Source of the DNA: a virus
DNA length: 64,000 bases
Virus record (IMG/VR): IMGVR_UViG_3300037845_000036
Coordinates: 1-64,000 of that record
Reading direction: 5' to 3' (one strand)
Notes under the pieces: generated by a model
Told to the model about the DNA's origin: nothing
What the model saw: the letters and a program-made list of their open reading frames with translations, nothing else
Databases searched by the model: none
Made by a program: the position numbers and the translations under genes
In this document: positions 14,968-22,256 of the stretch, piece after piece
Layout of the letters: every line of letters begins with the position of its first letter
How positions within the stretch are numbered: the first letter of the stretch is position 1

Positions 14968-16980
14968 ATGAATCACCTAATCCGAGGATCAGAATACCTT
15001 GATAGCCACGAAGGCTTTGAGTTAGTTGGACGAAACGCTGAACTTCAGCGCTTAGTCTCGGTTCTAATGCGGAATCGGGCTAGCTCAGTCATTCTCGTCG
15101 GACCCGGCGGCGTTGGTTGTACTGCTCTCTGTCTTGGCGTTCAAGCGGCCAAGATACGCCCTGATGCTCCGTTCGATCTTGTTAGCAAGCGACTGTTTTG
15201 GCTCGATACGAATAGTCTCTTTTCGTCCGGTGATAACGGCGCAACCAATAACTCCTTTCGCCGAATCGTTCAGAGGATTGAGCGTTCGCGCGAAGGCGTC
15301 CTAGTAATAGAAGATGCTCGCGACTTTATCGAAGGGTGCCGAAACAACAACGCGAGCCATTTCATCAATGGTCTGATTCTCGCAGTGCAAAACGGACGTA
15401 TGCAACTGATTTTCGAAACGAAAGATGAGGATCTTGATCTTGTGGTGCGATGTCATTCCGACGTGAATGAATTATTTACAATCCTTCCAATTGAGGAACC
15501 AACTGGCGATGCACTGCTTAAGATCGTGACGTCTGCTGCTCGTAGGCTGACTCATCATCATGGAATACGCATCGAAGATGACGCCATAACAACAGCGATT
15601 GAATTGACTAACAAATATCAGTCGCGGGACAGTGGCCTCTCTCGTGCCCAGCCGGAACGTAGTGTAACGTTGCTCGATCGCACGCTCGCTACCTACCGCC
15701 TAGACGTTCACCAACATCCGCCAGGTATCCCAAACTGGGGTGAGCAGCAACAACGTCTGCGCGCGCTACACGACGAGCAACGCGCTGGCGAGATGACGAT
15801 ATCTTCGCTAGAAGAACAGATAGATCACGTCAAGTCCGCTCAGCCAGACAACACACGTATGGCTGTACTAGGACAATTTGAGCCACCCGAGATCACAGAC
15901 CTGCGCAGCAAAATACGGCTTATTCAGGGCGAGGTAGACGCAAAGCATCACCAGTTCGCTGAAATCACTGCTTACATAAACAGTTCTCTGAGTGTGGCTC
16001 GCGCTCTCGTTCTTTGTGAATTTGCCGATATTTCGGGCATCCCAGCGACCAAATTGAATCAAGACGATCGGGAGAAGTTGCGTGGGATGGAAGCCGCTAT
16101 GTCACGGCGTGTCTTTGGTCAGGAAGACGCTATTCGACGCCTGGCCAACGGCGTAAGGATTGCCCGAGTGGGCCGGCGCAATAATGCTAGACCAACGTCC
16201 TACTTGTTTCTCGGGCCTTCCGGGGTTGGCAAGACCGAAATGGCGAAGGTACTCGCGGGAATTTTGCTCGACGATGAAAGCGCTTTGAGCCGCTTTGATA
16301 TGTCCGAGTACATGGAAAAGCACGCTGTCGCTAAGATGATCGGGGCGCCCCCTGGTTATGAGGGATTCGATGCTGGCGGAATCTTGACTAATCTAATGCG
16401 CCGGAATGGCAACCGCGTGCTGCTATTTGATGAAATCGAAAAAGCGCACCCGGACATATTCAATATCATGCTGCAGGTGCTAGAGGACGGCCGCCTGACC
16501 GACAATATCGGACGCACGGTTTCGTTTTCCGATGCAGTTATCATTATGACTACCAATATCGGGCAGCCGCACTTTCTCGATGAAACGCTTTCAGTTGAAG
16601 AAGCTGAAGCCCGCGCAACAGACGATCTTAACGCGACCTATCGTTCTGAATTTCTTAACCGTTTTGCTGGACGACAAAATATTGTTTGCTTCAAACGTCT
16701 TGGCATCGACTCCATGGAAAAGATTGTACGGCGAGAAATCGCTGGCATCAATACGGTCTATAGTGAGAAAGGAGTTGCAGTTCAACTTGACGACGCATCA
16801 ATAACGACTTTTTGTGAAGATCAATATGATCCGCGTATTGGGGCGCGTGGGTTGCCGGGTTTTATCGCTGCGAATCTAGAACCCATTATTGTCAATGCAA
16901 TCCTTGCGAACGAAACGATCCATGATACCGCGCGTGTTACTTATGACCGTGATCGCCATCATTTCCGTGTGGAGTTTTAG
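14968..16980 (+). CDS. ClpA/ClpB-like AAA+ protein with degenerate first ATPase
   Basis: 670 residues. NBD1 has GPGGVGCT (45-52), with Cys in place of the Walker A Lys, and VLVIEDARD in place of the usual hhhhDE, so it probably cannot hydrolyse ATP. NBD2 is intact: FLGPSGVGKTEMAK (from about 414), FDMSEYMEKHAVAKMIGAPPGYEG, VLLFDEIEKAHPDIFNIMLQVLEDGRLTD (about 483) and the EFLNRF arginine finger, ending with a ClpB-type C-domain (DPRIGARGLPGFIAANLE). The Clp N-domain is missing and the middle region is a short coiled coil (about 265-340). A disaggregase or unfoldase motor in a membrane-linked module. ATG 14968 follows GGGG; a TTG two codons earlier is less likely. Confidence 0.88.
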   Translation: MNHLIRGSEYLDSHEGFELVGRNAELQRLVSVLMRNRASSVILVGPGGVGCTALCLGVQAAKIRPDAPFDLVSKRLFWLDTNSLFSSGDNGATNNSFRRIVQRIERSREGVLVIEDARDFIEGCRNNNASHFINGLILAVQNGRMQLIFETKDEDLDLVVRCHSDVNELFTILPIEEPTGDALLKIVTSAARRLTHHHGIRIEDDAITTAIELTNKYQSRDSGLSRAQPERSVTLLDRTLATYRLDVHQHPPGIPNWGEQQQRLRALHDEQRAGEMTISSLEEQIDHVKSAQPDNTRMAVLGQFEPPEITDLRSKIRLIQGEVDAKHHQFAEITAYINSSLSVARALVLCEFADISGIPATKLNQDDREKLRGMEAAMSRRVFGQEDAIRRLANGVRIARVGRRNNARPTSYLFLGPSGVGKTEMAKVLAGILLDDESALSRFDMSEYMEKHAVAKMIGAPPGYEGFDAGGILTNLMRRNGNRVLLFDEIEKAHPDIFNIMLQVLEDGRLTDNIGRTVSFSDAVIIMTTNIGQPHFLDETLSVEEAEARATDDLNATYRSEFLNRFAGRQNIVCFKRLGIDSMEKIVRREIAGINTVYSEKGVAVQLDDASITTFCEDQYDPRIGARGLPGFIAANLEPIIVNAILANETIHDTARVTYDRDRHHFRVEF

Positions 16981-16983
16981 CCC

Positions 16984-17712
16984 ATGGCGAATCTCGCGGA
17001 CGAGATTGCTCAATTTCAAGCGCGCATGGCTGCGGAGAAAGCGCAGCGTCAGAAAGATGCGCGCTACTCTCGCACCGGGCGCATGCGTGCTGATGTTTCT
17101 AGCGGGGGTACTTTCTTAGCGCAGCTATTCGTAGCGGCTGGATGGCTTTGGCAAAGAGTTGTCTCTCCGCTTCTCCACCTATTTTGGAGATGGGGTGTTT
17201 TTCACGTTAAGCAGTACCGGCGGCTCTGGTCATTAGTCGTTTACCGTCGCACGACCGATGGCGAGTTACTGTTTTCAAAGACCCGCGCTGGCCTTTTCGC
17301 TGGTGGCAGCATTCTATTTTTCTGGTTCATTGCGATTCCCCTCATTGATGGCGTGTGGGATGCTGGCATCTACTTGTTGACCGCAGAGCGGAATGAGCAT
17401 GTCTATTTGTTAGGTTCACAGGAGATTGACTCATGGACCGGAGCACATGTTATTGAGGGGTGTTCAAAGCTTCCGTGTTCGGATCGTGATGCCATCTATT
17501 TTCGCACGGCTGGCGGGTTATTCAATAATCTCTGGAGCTTGATGCACGGTCGGGGGCTTTTCTATCCCGAATATGTCGGTGCAGCGGTACCATATGCCAC
17601 AAGCAAATGCATTGTTACGTCCTATGGAGTTCGTATCCGGCTGCCATTTCGCATCGTCAACACCTATTCATACCTTTTGGCCGTCACATGCTCCCCGCTC
17701 AGCAAAGATTGA
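16984..17712 (+). CDS. Membrane protein of the Clp module
   Basis: 242 residues. A basic helical N-terminus (LADEIAQFQARMAAEKAQRQKDAR) is followed by a hydrophobic segment near 45-75 (FLAQLFVAAGWLWQRVVSPLLHLFWRW), a clear membrane helix near 103-125 (GLFAGGSILFFWFIAIPLIDGVW) and an outer domain with Cys pairs (VIEGCSKLPCSDRD, SKCIVTSYG...VTCSPL). It begins 3 nt after the ClpB-like stop. Function unknown; it probably anchors the module in the membrane. Confidence 0.65.
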   Translation: MANLADEIAQFQARMAAEKAQRQKDARYSRTGRMRADVSSGGTFLAQLFVAAGWLWQRVVSPLLHLFWRWGVFHVKQYRRLWSLVVYRRTTDGELLFSKTRAGLFAGGSILFFWFIAIPLIDGVWDAGIYLLTAERNEHVYLLGSQEIDSWTGAHVIEGCSKLPCSDRDAIYFRTAGGLFNNLWSLMHGRGLFYPEYVGAAVPYATSKCIVTSYGVRIRLPFRIVNTYSYLLAVTCSPLSKD

Positions 17713-17996
17713 CTCGTGCTCAGCGGGCCGCCGATACTGTAACCGAGTTCTGCGGTTCCTGGACCTTTATCGCGGTCGGGTCAGTACTTACGACCGGATG
17801 GATTGCGTTGAACTCAATTCTTGTGCTGTTCGGAGAATTCGATCCGTACCCTTATATCTTATTCAATCTTGTGCTGACAGTTGTAAGCACATTTCAGGGA
17901 CCGCTGATTATGATGTCGCAGAACCGCCAATTAGAGCGCGACCGCGAAGCTGTGGCGGGATTGCACGCAAAGCTTGATGCGCTTCTTGGCCGTTAA
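17688..17996 (+). CDS. DUF1003 family membrane protein
   Basis: 102 residues from the ATG at 17688, which overlaps the upstream gene by 25 nt. LTRAQRAADTVTEFCGSWTFI, then helix VGSVLTTGWIALNSILVLFGEFDPYPYILFNLVLTVVSTFQGPLIMMSQNRQLERDRE. The DPYP, NL.L and MSQNR motifs are diagnostic of DUF1003. Two membrane helices, cytoplasmic ends. The role of the family is not known. The stop codon lies in a TTAA box. Confidence 0.8.
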   Translation: MLPAQQRLTRAQRAADTVTEFCGSWTFIAVGSVLTTGWIALNSILVLFGEFDPYPYILFNLVLTVVSTFQGPLIMMSQNRQLERDREAVAGLHAKLDALLGR

Positions 17997-18002
17997 TACG
18001 TG

Positions 18003-18398
18003 TTAACGGGCATGGTCGGGACAGTGAATGTGTCCGCAGACGACACAGGCCGGGACATCTTCGATTCCCTCTAGTTTTGCCAAATTAAGTACGCGTTTGT
18101 GCTCGCGCGCTGCCCTAATCTCAAACAGCAGTAATGCAGTGCGGAGGTGATTTATGATTGCCTCTGTCTCGGCACATGGGATTTGGTTATTCAGATAACG
18201 CGAGCGAGAAATCAGCGCCCGCAACACCTCTTGGCAATTTGTACCTTCATAACCTTCCCCAACATTACCCGGATACCGATCACCCACGCGTTTTATAAAT
18301 CGTAGATGAACTTGTGACTCAGATTTATGAGCGGGATTCGGTGACAAACACCGAAGCGCGAAGGAGTGGCCTGGGTCAAAGCAAATCATTTTGACCAT
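18003..18398 (-). CDS. Hypothetical protein with C-terminal CxxC
   Basis: 131 residues: MVKMICFDPGHSFALRCLS, RFIKRVGDRYPGNVGEGYEGTNCQEVLRALISR, a helical middle (AIINHLRTALLLFEIRAAREHKR) and 'VPACVVCGHIHCPDH', a likely zinc site. No known family named with confidence. Last gene of the leftward early operon, convergent with the DUF1003 gene. Confidence 0.6.
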   Translation of the reverse strand: MVKMICFDPGHSFALRCLSPNPAHKSESQVHLRFIKRVGDRYPGNVGEGYEGTNCQEVLRALISRSRYLNNQIPCAETEAIINHLRTALLLFEIRAAREHKRVLNLAKLEGIEDVPACVVCGHIHCPDHAR

Positions 18399-18417
18399 TA
18401 AGTTACGTTAAAGGTCA

Positions 18418-18576
18418 TCATACCCATCCCGGTAGATGGCAGGGCGTGCTAGTCGTCCCATCGTAGTTCACGTCGTCGCACCCGACCTGAACGCACCCTG
18501 AGATCGCGGCGGCGAGCACAAATAAGGCGAGCAAGGCAGCGATGACGCTGAGCTTTCGGTGGTCTGCGTCGCTCAT
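18418..18576 (-). CDS. Small lipoprotein-like membrane protein
   Basis: 52 residues: MSDADHRKLSVIAALLALFVLAAAISGCVQVGCDD... A single hydrophobic segment ends at a lipobox-like AISGC. The ATG overlaps the TGA of the upstream gene (ATGA), which fixes the start. Possibly inner-membrane-anchored; role unknown. Confidence 0.5.
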   Translation of the reverse strand: MSDADHRKLSVIAALLALFVLAAAISGCVQVGCDDVNYDGTTSTPCHLPGWV

Positions 18577-18806
18577 TGATATACTTCGTCGAGCACGGGC
18601 GTTGTGGCCGAAGCTGGGAAACCAATCATCGGTGAACCAACGCCAGTGTACTCTTCCTCGCGCCAGACTTGGAGACGGGAAAGGTATCGATCGCCGATCA
18701 TTTCCGAACGAACAATTCCCACGCAGTCCCAAGTCGGACAAATCATCTTGAACCGCTCGGCAGTGGTGCCGTTGAAGGTCAGAATCAATATGAAAGCCGC
18801 CTTCAT
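18573..18806 (-). CDS. Small secreted-looking protein
   Basis: 77 residues with a short hydrophobic N-terminus (MKAAFILILTFNGTTA) and a mature part with two Cys (MICPTWDCVGIV). ATGA overlaps on both sides tie it to its neighbours. Function unknown. Confidence 0.5.
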   Translation of the reverse strand: MKAAFILILTFNGTTAERFKMICPTWDCVGIVRSEMIGDRYLSRLQVWREEEYTGVGSPMIGFPASATTPVLDEVYQ

Positions 18807-19009
18807 GGTTTTTCCTTCGCTACGCCTAAATCAGTTATGGTGTCATTCCAACAAAAATATCCAGGCGGGTTGTTGGCCGCAGCGAGCCTCGCTTCGCATG
18901 CTGCCGCAGAGGTATCAGGGCCACTCGGCGGGTCCGGGAGCATCGCTGGTGGCACGCACCCCATACAGTAGATGTGCCAAACCGAAAATAGGACCGCTCC
19001 TATGTTCAC
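18803..19009 (-). CDS. Small Cys-containing secreted-looking protein
   Basis: 68 residues from a GTG that overlaps the stop of the upstream gene (GTGA). Hydrophobic start (NIGAVLFSVWHIYCMGCVPPAM), then 'TSAAACEARLAAANNPPGYFCW', as in short exported phage proteins. Coupled to both neighbours. Confidence 0.5.
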   Translation of the reverse strand: MNIGAVLFSVWHIYCMGCVPPAMLPDPPSGPDTSAAACEARLAAANNPPGYFCWNDTITDLGVAKEKP

Positions 19010-19227
19010 TGACGAGGTGTCCCATCTGGGTTGCGTATGATTGCGATGTTCGCCCACATCGCGCAGTCGCGGAATTGCCGCAATACATAGGTTTTGTCTG
19101 GCCCATCAGGTAGTAACTCTCCGAGCTTAAGCGCGGCATCAGCAAAGATCGTGCGAGTGGCACTCATTGTTGATAGTTGTGCCTCGGTTGGTTTTAGGTA
19201 CTCAAAAGTAGTCGGATGGAGCGCCAT
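19006..19227 (-). CDS. Candidate Acb2/Tad1 hairpin-domain anti-defence protein
   Basis: 73 residues: 'LKPTEAQLSTMSATRTIFADAALKLGELLPDGPDKTYVLRQFRDCAMWANIAIIRNPDG'. Length, all-helical hairpin layout and the 'lPDG.dK......r..AMWa..AI' core resemble the Acb2/Tad1 hairpin family. Characterised members sequester cyclic-nucleotide or gcADPR signals of CBASS and Thoeris defence. Start follows a TTAAAGGA box. The assignment is by eye only, and most family members are untested, so sponge activity is inference. Confidence 0.5.
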   Translation of the reverse strand: MALHPTTFEYLKPTEAQLSTMSATRTIFADAALKLGELLPDGPDKTYVLRQFRDCAMWANIAIIRNPDGTPRQ

Positions 19228-19242
19228 GAGTGTTTGTTTCCT

Positions 19243-19401
19243 TTAATTACAGTTAAAGACAAGATATGAAACTGCAAAGCCAACACCAGACCAAAGGATG
19301 ACGATTGCAATTTGCTTTGCTACTTCGCCGGGAGGGTACATGGCACCGCTATACAGCGCCGCCCCGCCTATGAGTAATAATGATAGCGGGATTGTATTCA
19401 T
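19243..19401 (-). CDS. 52-residue membrane protein
   Basis: MNTIPLSLLLIGGAALYSGAM, then a short loop PPGEVAKQ and IAIVILWSGVGFAVSYLVF: two membrane helices with a cytoplasmic-length loop. The stop TAA is in the 19243-19256 box and the start follows the 19407-19420 box, so it is a complete box-bounded cassette. Confidence 0.6.
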   Translation of the reverse strand: MNTIPLSLLLIGGAALYSGAMYPPGEVAKQIAIVILWSGVGFAVSYLVFNCN

Positions 19402-19422
19402 GGCCGTTAAGGTTTATTAAAG

Positions 19423-19577
19423 TCAGTGGGTTTGCGGCTGTTCATACGCCTCACGTCCGTCTGCGCTGTGATGAACCTAAAGGTTCTCATCTTCGTCATC
19501 TTGCGTCGGGTCACACCAGCAGTTCGCATCAGTGATATGATCCCGCTCATCATCCAACGGCACGATATGCTTTTCAT
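19423..19577 (-). pseudogene. Broken 'HIVPxxD...CWC' small phage gene
   Basis: One minus-strand frame reads KHIVPLDDERDHITDANCWC, then DPTQDDEDENL, TAG, VHHSADGREAYEQPQTH, TGA. This is the layout of a common 50-60-residue phage protein (VP.nDl..H...C.C.P......y.HnS.D.Re.yE). The ATG at 19577 is one frame off, and an amber codon sits where relatives have an aromatic residue. Both suggest decay, or sequence error. The frame-shifted ATG frame ends at TAA in the box. Confidence 0.6.
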
Positions 19578-19599
19578 ATATGCACGCCCAGCCGCCCAA

Positions 19600-19836
19600 C
19601 TAACGCGCCCTAAGATTGAACGATGTTTTGCTGGCGCGCCACAAAAGATCCGGCGGCAGCCCGTTCACCAAGTTGGATTGGATATGCCATACATACCCTT
19701 TTGGGATGTGATGCCCACGATAGGCCGTCACCGAGACTGTCTGGCTGCCGTGCGAAGACCAATAATCCGCGATGCGGGATACAAGCCGTCTGCATCCCAT
19801 TTCGCTAAAACTATCGACGCGCGGTTTGGTCATCAC
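19600..19836 (-). CDS. Small hypothetical protein
   Basis: 78 residues: MMTKPRVDSFSEMGCRRLVSRIADYWSSHGSQTVSVTAYRGHHIPKGYVWHIQSNLVNGLPPDL. Mixed alpha/beta with no motif I can name. It ends in TAG directly before the broken gene. Confidence 0.45.
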   Translation of the reverse strand: MMTKPRVDSFSEMGCRRLVSRIADYWSSHGSQTVSVTAYRGHHIPKGYVWHIQSNLVNGLPPDLLWRASKTSFNLRAR

Positions 19837-19838
19837 TC

Positions 19839-20123
19839 CTATATCTCATTCGATCCGCCACTTATGGTTATGAAACCATCACGGCGATTGGCTTCGCCCA
19901 CAACGTAATACGAATTCCCGCCGTAAGAAATATGTTTCCCTAATTCAGGGAACTCCGATGCATTCTCGGTGTGCCCAGTAATCTCTTGATTATAATCCGT
20001 GAATGCCACTTCCGCGCCACTCTCTGGATGAAAGATAATCCATAGGCGATCACGAAAATTCATGACCCCCGGTATGTTACCTTTGTACTTCGCTATCAAC
20101 GTATTCGCTTCGTCTTGGGTCAA
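19839..20123 (-). CDS. Small hypothetical protein
   Basis: 94 residues from a TTG start (MTQDEANTLIAKYKGNIPG...). The Shine-Dalgarno is AAAGGAAG, derived from the 20137-20150 box. Likely beta-rich middle (RLWIIFHPESGAEVAFTDY) and 'ISYGGNSYYVVGEA'. Function unknown. Confidence 0.5.
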   Translation of the reverse strand: MTQDEANTLIAKYKGNIPGVMNFRDRLWIIFHPESGAEVAFTDYNQEITGHTENASEFPELGKHISYGGNSYYVVGEANRRDGFITISGGSNEI

Positions 20124-20136
20124 GGCGGCGCTTCCT

Positions 20137-20595
20137 TTAAGGAGATTTAACGGCTACTTTTGCGGCAAGCCAATCACGGAAGGCTCGGCGCGCGAGGGTG
20201 GCGCAGCCGCCGGTCTCAGCTACATGTTCCAAGGCCGGCGGGGATGCGCCAAGTCGTATGCCAGCAACATCGGAAGACAACTCGCCAGTAGATCCTTCCA
20301 GCAAAGCCGTCACCAAACGTGCCCTAGTGGTGGGACACAAAAGGTCTCTAACGATACGTTTGGCGAGCGAATTAGTCAACGTAACAGCTTTGTTCGGACG
20401 CCGTTTATACCAATCGACGCCATCAAGGATTGATGGATGCTCCTTAATGAATCCGCGAATTTGCCCTTCTACGATCGGCTGAATGACTTTCTCAAGCGGG
20501 TCCATTCCCGGCGCGGGTAAGTCTCGCTTCGGCGCCAATTCTCGCAGCGCAGAGATTTGTTCTGGCGTCAGCAGTGAGGCGAGTGGGGTTGCCAT
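20137..20595 (-). CDS. Hypothetical protein
   Basis: 152 residues; helical start (LASLLTPEQISALRELAPK), a basic middle (DWYKRRPNKAVTLTNSLAKRIVRDLL) and a Gly/Ala-rich tail ending ...WLAAKVAVKSP. The stop TAA is in the box at 20137. No family recognised. Confidence 0.5.
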   Translation of the reverse strand: MATPLASLLTPEQISALRELAPKRDLPAPGMDPLEKVIQPIVEGQIRGFIKEHPSILDGVDWYKRRPNKAVTLTNSLAKRIVRDLLCPTTRARLVTALLEGSTGELSSDVAGIRLGASPPALEHVAETGGCATLARRAFRDWLAAKVAVKSP

Positions 20596-20604
20596 TATTG
20601 AGAC

Positions 20605-20805
20605 TTATAGGCTCGCATTAGCACTTTCGCGGCGTGCCATGCGAGCATACCGTAGTAGCCTGTTCATGCTGTCGTTTGGACCGGGACGCACATACCGCGC
20701 CCGATAACTCTCTGCGGTGTGCCGTGTGGCGCGGGGAGGCTCTAGCGGTTCCCCTGTAATGTATTTTGGGCGTGATCCTCGGTGCATATTCCGTTGCCAG
20801 CGCAT
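20605..20805 (-). CDS. Small basic protein
   Basis: 66 residues, very basic (MRWQRNMHRGSRPKYITGEP...YARMARRESANASL). Begins just after the box at 20812. Could bind nucleic acid; unproven. Confidence 0.4.
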   Translation of the reverse strand: MRWQRNMHRGSRPKYITGEPLEPPRATRHTAESYRARYVRPGPNDSMNRLLRYARMARRESANASL

Positions 20806-20811
20806 TTGCTT

Positions 20812-21024
20812 TTAACCTTCTTTAAAGTCATCGTCGCCGTAGAGCCATTTGATTCTGAGATGCGCGGCTATAGCGGTGGCTAGGGCGCATTCGGCTGGAG
20901 TTTCGCATCCGATAGTCGGCCGCTGCGAGTGTTGGATGTTGGAACGAATGTCGGGATCAGCCTTTTGTTTTTCTCCCCACCACGCGAGCGCGGCCTTCCA
21001 AAGTGGGTCATCAAAACCGATCAT
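20812..21024 (-). CDS. Small hypothetical protein
   Basis: 70 residues: MIGFDDPLWKAALAWWGEKQ...TPAECALATAIAAHLRIKWLYGDDD. Helical, Trp-rich start. Stops inside the 20812-20825 box. Function unknown. Confidence 0.5.
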   Translation of the reverse strand: MIGFDDPLWKAALAWWGEKQKADPDIRSNIQHSQRPTIGCETPAECALATAIAAHLRIKWLYGDDDFKEG

Positions 21025-21029
21025 TGCCG

Positions 21030-21380
21030 TTATTCTTCCTTAAAAGTATGACGGCCAGTACCGTCAGGTTGGATATTCCACTCCCGCCGTCGATTAATGA
21101 CCATCTTCCGGTCTATTTCTTCGTGTAGATCCACACCATTTAGCATCGCCCAGCAATATAGGAGGATGACGATATCGGCCGCCTCAACTGCAGCTAAGCG
21201 ATCATCGGGCGCATCAAAAAATTCGCGAATTTCCTCTCTTAGATGCCCCGTTACGCCAGCCGAAGTGGCGGTGGGGAAGTGATCGCGCTGCCAACTATTA
21301 ATAGTGGCTTGAGTTTCGCGAGGGGGCATTCGGATCGGACCGTGTGAGAAGTCCCATTCGTCGCATTTGTCCATAACCAT
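21030..21380 (-). CDS. MazG-like nucleotide pyrophosphohydrolase
   Basis: 116 residues: HLREEIREFFDAPDDRLAAVEAADIVILLYCWAMLNGVDLHEEIDRKMVINRRREW. The EExxE and ExxD metal-binding helices of the MazG/all-alpha NTP pyrophosphatase family are visible. Phage members clean up (d)NTPs or alarmones. The start could be Met-1 (21380) or Met-3 (21374), since the box lies directly upstream. Confidence 0.8.
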   Translation of the reverse strand: MVMDKCDEWDFSHGPIRMPPRETQATINSWQRDHFPTATSAGVTGHLREEIREFFDAPDDRLAAVEAADIVILLYCWAMLNGVDLHEEIDRKMVINRRREWNIQPDGTGRHTFKEE

Positions 21381-21571
21381 TAATCCCTGTTAACGGCGGG
21401 GTCGCGAACACGACTCAATAGATGCTCGCGATATGCGTTTAATGCGTCAAGCACGGGCGGTTCAAGAGCGATGGCTTTGCTATTCGATATACCGTCGCTC
21501 GTCCAGATCCAAATGTGGTATCCGTCTTGTGCCGCATAGACCCCATCGCCGAGATAAGTTTCATCTTTCAT
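21380..21571 (-). CDS. Small hypothetical protein
   Basis: 63 residues from MKDETYLGDGVYAAQDGYHIWIWTSDG. The start is set by the overlap with the upstream gene and a GGGAAGAGAAA Shine-Dalgarno. 'YLGDGVYA..D..ql.l.t.dG....i.L...vl..L..y' is a frequent phage protein pattern of unknown role. Stops in a box. Confidence 0.6.
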   Translation of the reverse strand: MKDETYLGDGVYAAQDGYHIWIWTSDGISNSKAIALEPPVLDALNAYREHLLSRVRDPAVNRD

Positions 21572-21749
21572 TTTCTCTTCCCTCGAAGAACGCCGCACGT
21601 GCCGCCCGATATTCTGCATGCGTGGGGAATGGCGGGCCACTTTTCAGTGGCCTCACCCGCCAAAAATACTTGTCTTTCTTCTCGCTCTCACAAGGCTCTG
21701 CTACCCACTCGCGACCGCCGTGCCCGAAGCGCTCAATGCTGACTGTCAA
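21561..21749 (-). CDS. Small hypothetical protein
   Basis: 62 residues from a TTG start behind GAGAAG (TVSIERFGHGGREWVAEPCESEKKDKYFWRVRPL...). It overlaps the end of the GapR-like gene by 17 nt. Function unknown. Confidence 0.45.
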   Translation of the reverse strand: MTVSIERFGHGGREWVAEPCESEKKDKYFWRVRPLKSGPPFPTHAEYRAARAAFFEGRENER

Positions 21750-22074
21750 CGTGCTTCTCGTCCCAGTCAAACAGGTCGAATTGCACCGCGCGACCGATCC
21801 GCTCTAACGCCTCCAGTTCTTCCTTGGCGCTAGCAAGCTGATCCCTTAGCCGCCATTTGGCGATGCGCTTCATAGCGCGGATATCCTTCGGGCCGAACTC
21901 GGCTTCGGTCGCATCAGCGACAACCTGTTTCAGATCATCGGCCGCGACTTGCTGTTGCCGCATGCACTCTTCCATGCGCGTAACGAAATCCTTGGTCGCC
22001 GTTGACCGATTGAGGTCAAACATCTTGTTGAAGTCGCGCTTCGGCTCGGTGTTGCCGGGTTCTGCGTCGGACAT
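21733..22074 (-). CDS. GapR-like (DUF2312-like) DNA-binding protein
   Basis: 113 residues. After a variable start, 'FVTRMEECMRQQQVAADDLKQVVADATEAEFGPKDIRAMKRIAKWRLRDQLASAKEELEALERIG' follows the GapR/DUF2312 pattern (a long helix, then 'a...gf..ka.r.i..lr'). GapR of alphaproteobacteria clamps overtwisted DNA and aids replication; phage homologues are common. The match is moderate, so the role is tentative. Confidence 0.5.
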   Translation of the reverse strand: MSDAEPGNTEPKRDFNKMFDLNRSTATKDFVTRMEECMRQQQVAADDLKQVVADATEAEFGPKDIRAMKRIAKWRLRDQLASAKEELEALERIGRAVQFDLFDWDEKHVDSQH

Positions 22075-22110
22075 ATCTAATATTCCTCTGAACAGTTGAA
22101 GTGGGTGATT

Positions 22111-22178
22111 CCGTCTCTTGAAACGCAGGAAATGACCCGGCTCACGCCGAGAGAGAGCGAAAAATCGCGCAGAGACGG
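22111..22178. ncRNA. Candidate structured RNA or operator
   Basis: In the 22075-22256 gap, CCGTCTCT (22111-22118) pairs with AGAGACGG (22171-22178). It encloses two small stems: CGGC-TCAC-GCCG (22138-22149) and GCGA-AAAA-TCGC (22157-22168). This gives a closed multi-branch layout. No open frame or tRNA signature is present. The strand cannot be decided. Confidence 0.35.
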
Positions 22179-22256
22179 TATTTCTGTACCCCTGATGTCA
22201 CCCCGCACTTGGTGGAGAAGTTTTCCGCTCCCTAACTGTTAATGGGCGTTAACGGT

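Noticed and set aside
19423-19836. Genome-wide recoding of TAG as sense
   Set aside because: Long late genes run for thousands of codons without in-frame TAG, and TAG ends several complete genes (26778, 36477). The two in-frame TAGs are local.
19426-19908. Long plus-strand frame across the leftward operon
   Set aside because: It crosses a box, lacks a Shine-Dalgarno and lies opposite several better minus-strand genes.
22111-22178. tRNA gene
   Set aside because: The closed, branched layout lacks the T-loop GTTCGA, anticodon-arm geometry and CCA end. No tRNA was recognised elsewhere in the window.
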